A DNA stretch of 15,456 bases from Clostridiaceae bacterium (GTDB taxonomy: Bacteria > Bacillota > Clostridia > Oscillospirales > Acutalibacteraceae). The notes beneath the pieces are model-generated. The model searched no databases. It was not told the DNA's origin and saw only the letters and a program-made list of their open reading frames with translations. The stretch lies in the NCBI GenBank assembly GCA_904501895.1, contig CAJGCX010000031.1, forward strand, positions 1 to 15,456, read 5' to 3'. Shown in pieces: positions 13,790 to 15,456 of the stretch. The stretch's first letter is position 1. Every line of letters begins with the position of its first letter. The translations under genes were made by a program, and so were the position numbers.

Positions 13790-14260
13790 ATGGATACTGC
13801 AAAATATAAAATAAAAGGAATTAACGGGCAACTTTATGTATATGAAAATAAAGTTGAAATTAAAAGAAAAGGCTTTTTCGCCTTTGTTAATCATGGTTTA
13901 AAAGGCGACAAAACGATTCCATTTTCATCAATAAAAAGTATTCAAATTAAAAAAGCAGGGCTTATAGCAGGCTACATACAATTTGGTATTGGTGGAGCTT
14001 TGGAAAGTCGTGGTGGTATTCAAGCAGCGAATTATGATGAAAATACAGTTACCTTTGGAAATACTAACGACAACAAAGTAGCTTTGCAAATTAAAGACTA
14101 TATTGAGAACGTTATAAATAACAACTCTCAAAATCAAAACACAATTGTTCAAACTATTTCTGATGCCGATGAAATTTTAAAATTCAAAAAACTTTTAGAT
14201 GATGGTGTTATTACGCAAGAAGAATTTGATGCAAAGAAAAAACAAATATTAGGTTTGTAA
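13790..14260 (+). CDS. PH-like domain protein with C-terminal SHOCT domain
   Basis: The 156-residue product has a beta-rich N-terminal domain (about 1-110) with YVYENKVEIKRKG and KTIPFSSIKSIQIKKAG, the pattern of bacterial PH-like and DUF4429-type domains. A polar Asn/Gln spacer (about 111-122) leads to a SHOCT helix pair (about 125-156, DEILKFKKLLDDGVITQEEF then KKKQILGL). SHOCT domains are short C-terminal helical tails thought to mediate oligomerisation; no enzymatic residues are visible. There is no signal peptide or membrane helix, though VI/AGY segments are mildly hydrophobic. AAAGGGG lies 8 bases before the ATG. It is 73 bases after the topoisomerase operon on the same strand; with neither promoter nor terminator obvious in the gap, read-through is possible. 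Function is unknown. Confidence 0.8.
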   Translation: MDTAKYKIKGINGQLYVYENKVEIKRKGFFAFVNHGLKGDKTIPFSSIKSIQIKKAGLIAGYIQFGIGGALESRGGIQAANYDENTVTFGNTNDNKVALQIKDYIENVINNNSQNQNTIVQTISDADEILKFKKLLDDGVITQEEFDAKKKQILGL

Positions 14261-14271
14261 ACAAAATAAAA

Positions 14272-14295
14272 ACCGACTGTGTGAAAACAGTCGGT
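14272..14295. other. Hairpin after the SHOCT gene
   Basis: ACCGACTGT (14272-14280) pairs perfectly with ACAGTCGGT (14287-14295) around GTGAAA. The T-tract expected for a plus-strand terminator is missing; on the minus strand it is followed by TTTTTATTTTG, although no minus-strand gene lies upstream. A second 9-bp inverted repeat follows at once: TGCAGACGA (14295-14303) with TCGTCTGCA (14331-14339), enclosing ATAAAT/ATTTAT. Role unclear. Confidence 0.5.
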
Positions 14296-14405
14296 GCAGA
14301 CGAAGATACAAACGCAAATAAATTCATTTATCGTCTGCAAAAGTATTATGTGCAAAAGAAATATGAAAATTCATTAAAAAAATACCACTTTTTTATAAAA
14401 AACAC

Positions 14406-14434
14406 TTGCTTTTTTCATTCTCTTGTGATAGAAT
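14406..14434 (+). promoter_or_regulatory. Promoter of secG
   Basis: TTGCTT (14406-14411), a 17-base spacer and TAGAAT (14429-14434), preceded by TGTGA resembling an extended -10. It lies about 42 bases upstream of the secG start. tRNA-Lys may be co-transcribed from it, as no separate promoter is visible in the 37-base gap after secG. Confidence 0.62.
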
Positions 14435-14475
14435 ATCAAGGCTGTGAAATATACATGGTTTGGAGGTAGCACGTT

Positions 14476-14724
14476 ATGGCATGGTATCACATTGTTTTTG
14501 GCGTAGCACTTATTGTGTTAGCAGTTTTAATCGTTCTTTTTGTTCTCTTACAGGAAGGTAACGAGCAGGGTCTCGGTGCCATTTCTGGTGGTTCTTCTGA
14601 ATCATTCTTTGGTAAGAACAAGGGTAGAACAGACGAAGCAAAGAAAGCATTTCTTACAAAGATTTTTGCTGCAGCATTCTTAGTAATCGTTCTTGTAGCA
14701 TCTATCGTAATGATTTTTGCATAA
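14476..14724 (+). CDS. secG: Protein translocase subunit SecG
   Basis: SecG is the small accessory subunit of the SecYEG membrane channel and aids SecA-driven export. The 82-residue product has the family's full length and topology: a first transmembrane helix (about 5-26), a cytoplasmic loop with the conserved LLQEGNEQGLGAISGGS stretch and a short Lys-rich segment including FFGKNKGR, and a second helix (about 59-82). GGAGG (14462-14466) lies 9 bases before the ATG. It is followed by a hairpin without a clear T-tract and then tRNA-Lys. All diagnostic features are present and nothing is unusual about the protein. Confidence 0.96.
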   Translation: MAWYHIVFGVALIVLAVLIVLFVLLQEGNEQGLGAISGGSSESFFGKNKGRTDEAKKAFLTKIFAAAFLVIVLVASIVMIFA

Positions 14725-14736
14725 TTAAAACTAAAA

Positions 14737-14755
14737 TCCCGATAATATATCGGGA
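14737..14755 (+). other. Hairpin between secG and tRNA-Lys
   Basis: TCCCGATA pairs with TATCGGGA around a 3-base loop. The following bases (ATATATGATCC) are not a T-tract, so termination would be weak at best. A processing or attenuation role between secG and the tRNA is possible. Confidence 0.5.
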
Positions 14756-14761
14756 ATATAT

Positions 14762-14837
14762 GATCCACTAGCTCAGTTGGCAGAGCACTTGACTTTTAAT
14801 CAAGGTGTCCGGAGTTCGAATCTCCGGTGGATCACCA
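14762..14837 (+). tRNA. tRNA-Lys (anticodon TTT)
   Basis: The acceptor stem GATCCAC (14762-14768) pairs with GTGGATC (14827-14833), A14834 is the discriminator and CCA is encoded at 14835-14837. The anticodon arm CTTGA-CTTTTAA-TCAAG gives anticodon TTT. The T-arm GGAGTTCGAATCTCC is normal. An intrinsic terminator starts five bases after CCA. It lies 37 bases downstream of secG on the same strand. Confidence 0.95.
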
Positions 14838-14842
14838 CAACG

Positions 14843-14879
14843 AACAGTCACACTACGGTGTGACTGTTTTATTTTATTT
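14843..14879 (+). terminator. Terminator of tRNA-Lys
   Basis: AACAGTCACAC (14843-14853) pairs perfectly with GTGTGACTGTT (14858-14868) around TACG, followed by TTATTTTATTT. Confidence 0.92.
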
Positions 14880-14888
14880 AAAAGCTAA

Positions 14889-14985
14889 GGAGATTCGAAC
14901 TCGTGAGAGTCTGAGCGTTAAGAAAATAGTCCAGTGGACTATTTTTAGCGAAGAGCACCGAGTGCTATGCCGAGGTGCCCGAAGG
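14889..14985. repeat. tRNA-associated structured element, copy B
   Basis: Like copy A, this element begins about 10-20 bases after a tRNA terminator. Its head GGAGATTCGAACTC (14889-14902) is the exact inverse of the tRNA-Lys T-arm (14812-14825). Hairpin I pairs ACTC (14899-14902) with GAGT (14907-14910). The flank GCGTTAAG precedes hairpin II, a 10-bp stem (14923-14932 with 14936-14945) around the same AGT triloop as in copy A, followed by TAGC. The third part (14954-14985) is GC-richer with competing short pairings (GCACC/GGTGC, GCC/GGC) and differs from copy A. No credible gene is present. Confidence 0.7.
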
Positions 14986-15025
14986 CCGAAAAGGGATAAA
15001 AGACAAAATAAAATGTATAGTACAT

Positions 15026-15059
15026 AAAAAACAACACCCACCGTAATTGGTGAGTGTTG
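15026..15059 (-). terminator. Terminator of rpsI
   Basis: On the minus strand CAACACTCACC pairs with GGTGGGTGTTG (one wobble) around a 6-base loop and runs into TTTTTT. It starts 20 bases past the rpsI stop codon. Confidence 0.88.
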
Positions 15060-15078
15060 AAAAATACAATACTGTCTT

Positions 15079-15456
15079 TTATCTCTTTGAGAACTGAGGT
15101 GCACGACGAGCGCCCTTGAGACCGTACTTCTTTCTTTCCTTCATTCTTGGGTCTCTTGTTAAGAAACCTGCCTTCTTGAGAGCTGGACGAAGGTTTGCAT
15201 CGTACTCGAGGAGAGCACGTGAAAGACCGTGACGGATAGCACCAGCCTGACCTGTAACGCCACCACCGTTTACACGGCATACGATATCGAACTTATCAGC
15301 TGTTCCTGTAAGAGCAAGAGGCTGACGAACGATGAGTTTAAGTGTTTCAAGACCGAAATAATCGTCGATATCTCTGTCGTTGATTGTGATTTTGCCTGTA
15401 CCTGCATATACACGTACACGAGCTACTGATTTCTTTCTTCTACCTGTACCGTAGAA
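15079..15456 (-). CDS. rpsI: 30S ribosomal protein S9, 3' part of gene
   Basis: The 125 visible codons cover nearly the whole protein and run off the right edge at the 5' end; only about five N-terminal residues are missing by comparison with typical S9. Diagnostic stretches are FYGTGRRKKSVARVRVYAGTG, INDRDIDDYFGLETLK, RVNGGGVTGQAGAIRHGLSRAL, TRDPRMKERKKYG and the C-terminal ARRAPQFSKR, whose basic tail reaches toward the decoding site of the 30S subunit. In Firmicutes rpsI normally follows rplM in one operon, which would lie beyond the edge. The TAA stop is at 15079-15081 and a strong terminator follows. Nothing in the visible protein is unusual. Confidence 0.95.
   Translation of the reverse strand, partial: FYGTGRRKKSVARVRVYAGTGKITINDRDIDDYFGLETLKLIVRQPLALTGTADKFDIVCRVNGGGVTGQAGAIRHGLSRALLEYDANLRPALKKAGFLTRDPRMKERKKYGLKGARRAPQFSKR

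Noticed and set aside
14281..14469. A 62-codon plus-strand open frame (GTG start) before secG
   Set aside because: It overlaps two inverted repeats and the secG promoter, has no ribosome binding site, and its composition is not protein-like.
14827..15027. Open frames on both strands across structured element copy B
   Set aside because: They begin in tRNA-Lys or end in the rpsI terminator region, lack ribosome binding sites, and cross hairpins.

Overview
The window looks like chromosomal DNA of a low-GC Gram-positive bacterium of the class Clostridia, possibly Ruminococcaceae/Oscillospiraceae (the class is well supported, the family is a guess). The grounds are AT-rich intergenic DNA, near-consensus sigma-A promoters with 17-18 bp spacers, strong AGGAGG-type ribosome binding sites, tRNA genes with encoded CCA, a UPF0291/YnzC protein (a Firmicutes family), and a divergent gyrase-like type II topoisomerase pair. 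No phage, plasmid, transposase or CRISPR gene is visible. Gene content is mostly housekeeping; the unusual material is intergenic.

Layout. 1-1443: minus-strand N-terminus of an unknown gene, then a membrane-anchored secreted-domain protein (192-1229) with its own promoter and terminator. 1399-1855: a plus-strand tRNA operon (tRNA-CAT, tRNA-Trp), its terminator, a hairpin-rich element, and a second copy of the tRNA-Trp 3' end with a second terminator. 1855-4562: an unknown multi-pass membrane protein (minus) divergent from glmS (plus). 4620-5566: a lipoprotein whose extracellular domain is a paralogue of the protein at 192-1229. 5633-9058: a tandem flavodoxin-fold iron-sulfur-type flavoprotein (minus), divergent from a two-gene operon of an anchored phosphodiesterase-like protein and a glycosidase-like beta-propeller. 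9070-13716: UPF0291 protein, then a topoisomerase operon (ParE-like, ParC-like). 13790-14724: a PH-like/SHOCT protein and secG. 14762-15456: tRNA-Lys, its terminator, a second copy of the hairpin element, and the 3' part of rpsI (minus).

How parts work together. GlmS supplies glucosamine-6-phosphate for the cell wall, SecG belongs to the Sec translocon, and the ParE/ParC-like subunits should form one A2B2 type II topoisomerase. The two paralogous secreted proteins show the same unknown domain displayed outside the membrane by two anchors, a transmembrane helix and a lipid.

The most notable observations are: a structured intergenic element present twice, each time just downstream of a tRNA gene and its terminator, with compensatory changes in the hairpins and an inverted match to the T-arm of the neighbouring tRNA; a duplicated tRNA-Trp 3' end bracketing one copy; two places where a terminator-like hairpin physically overlaps a strong promoter; and a topoisomerase with altered signature residues in both subunits.
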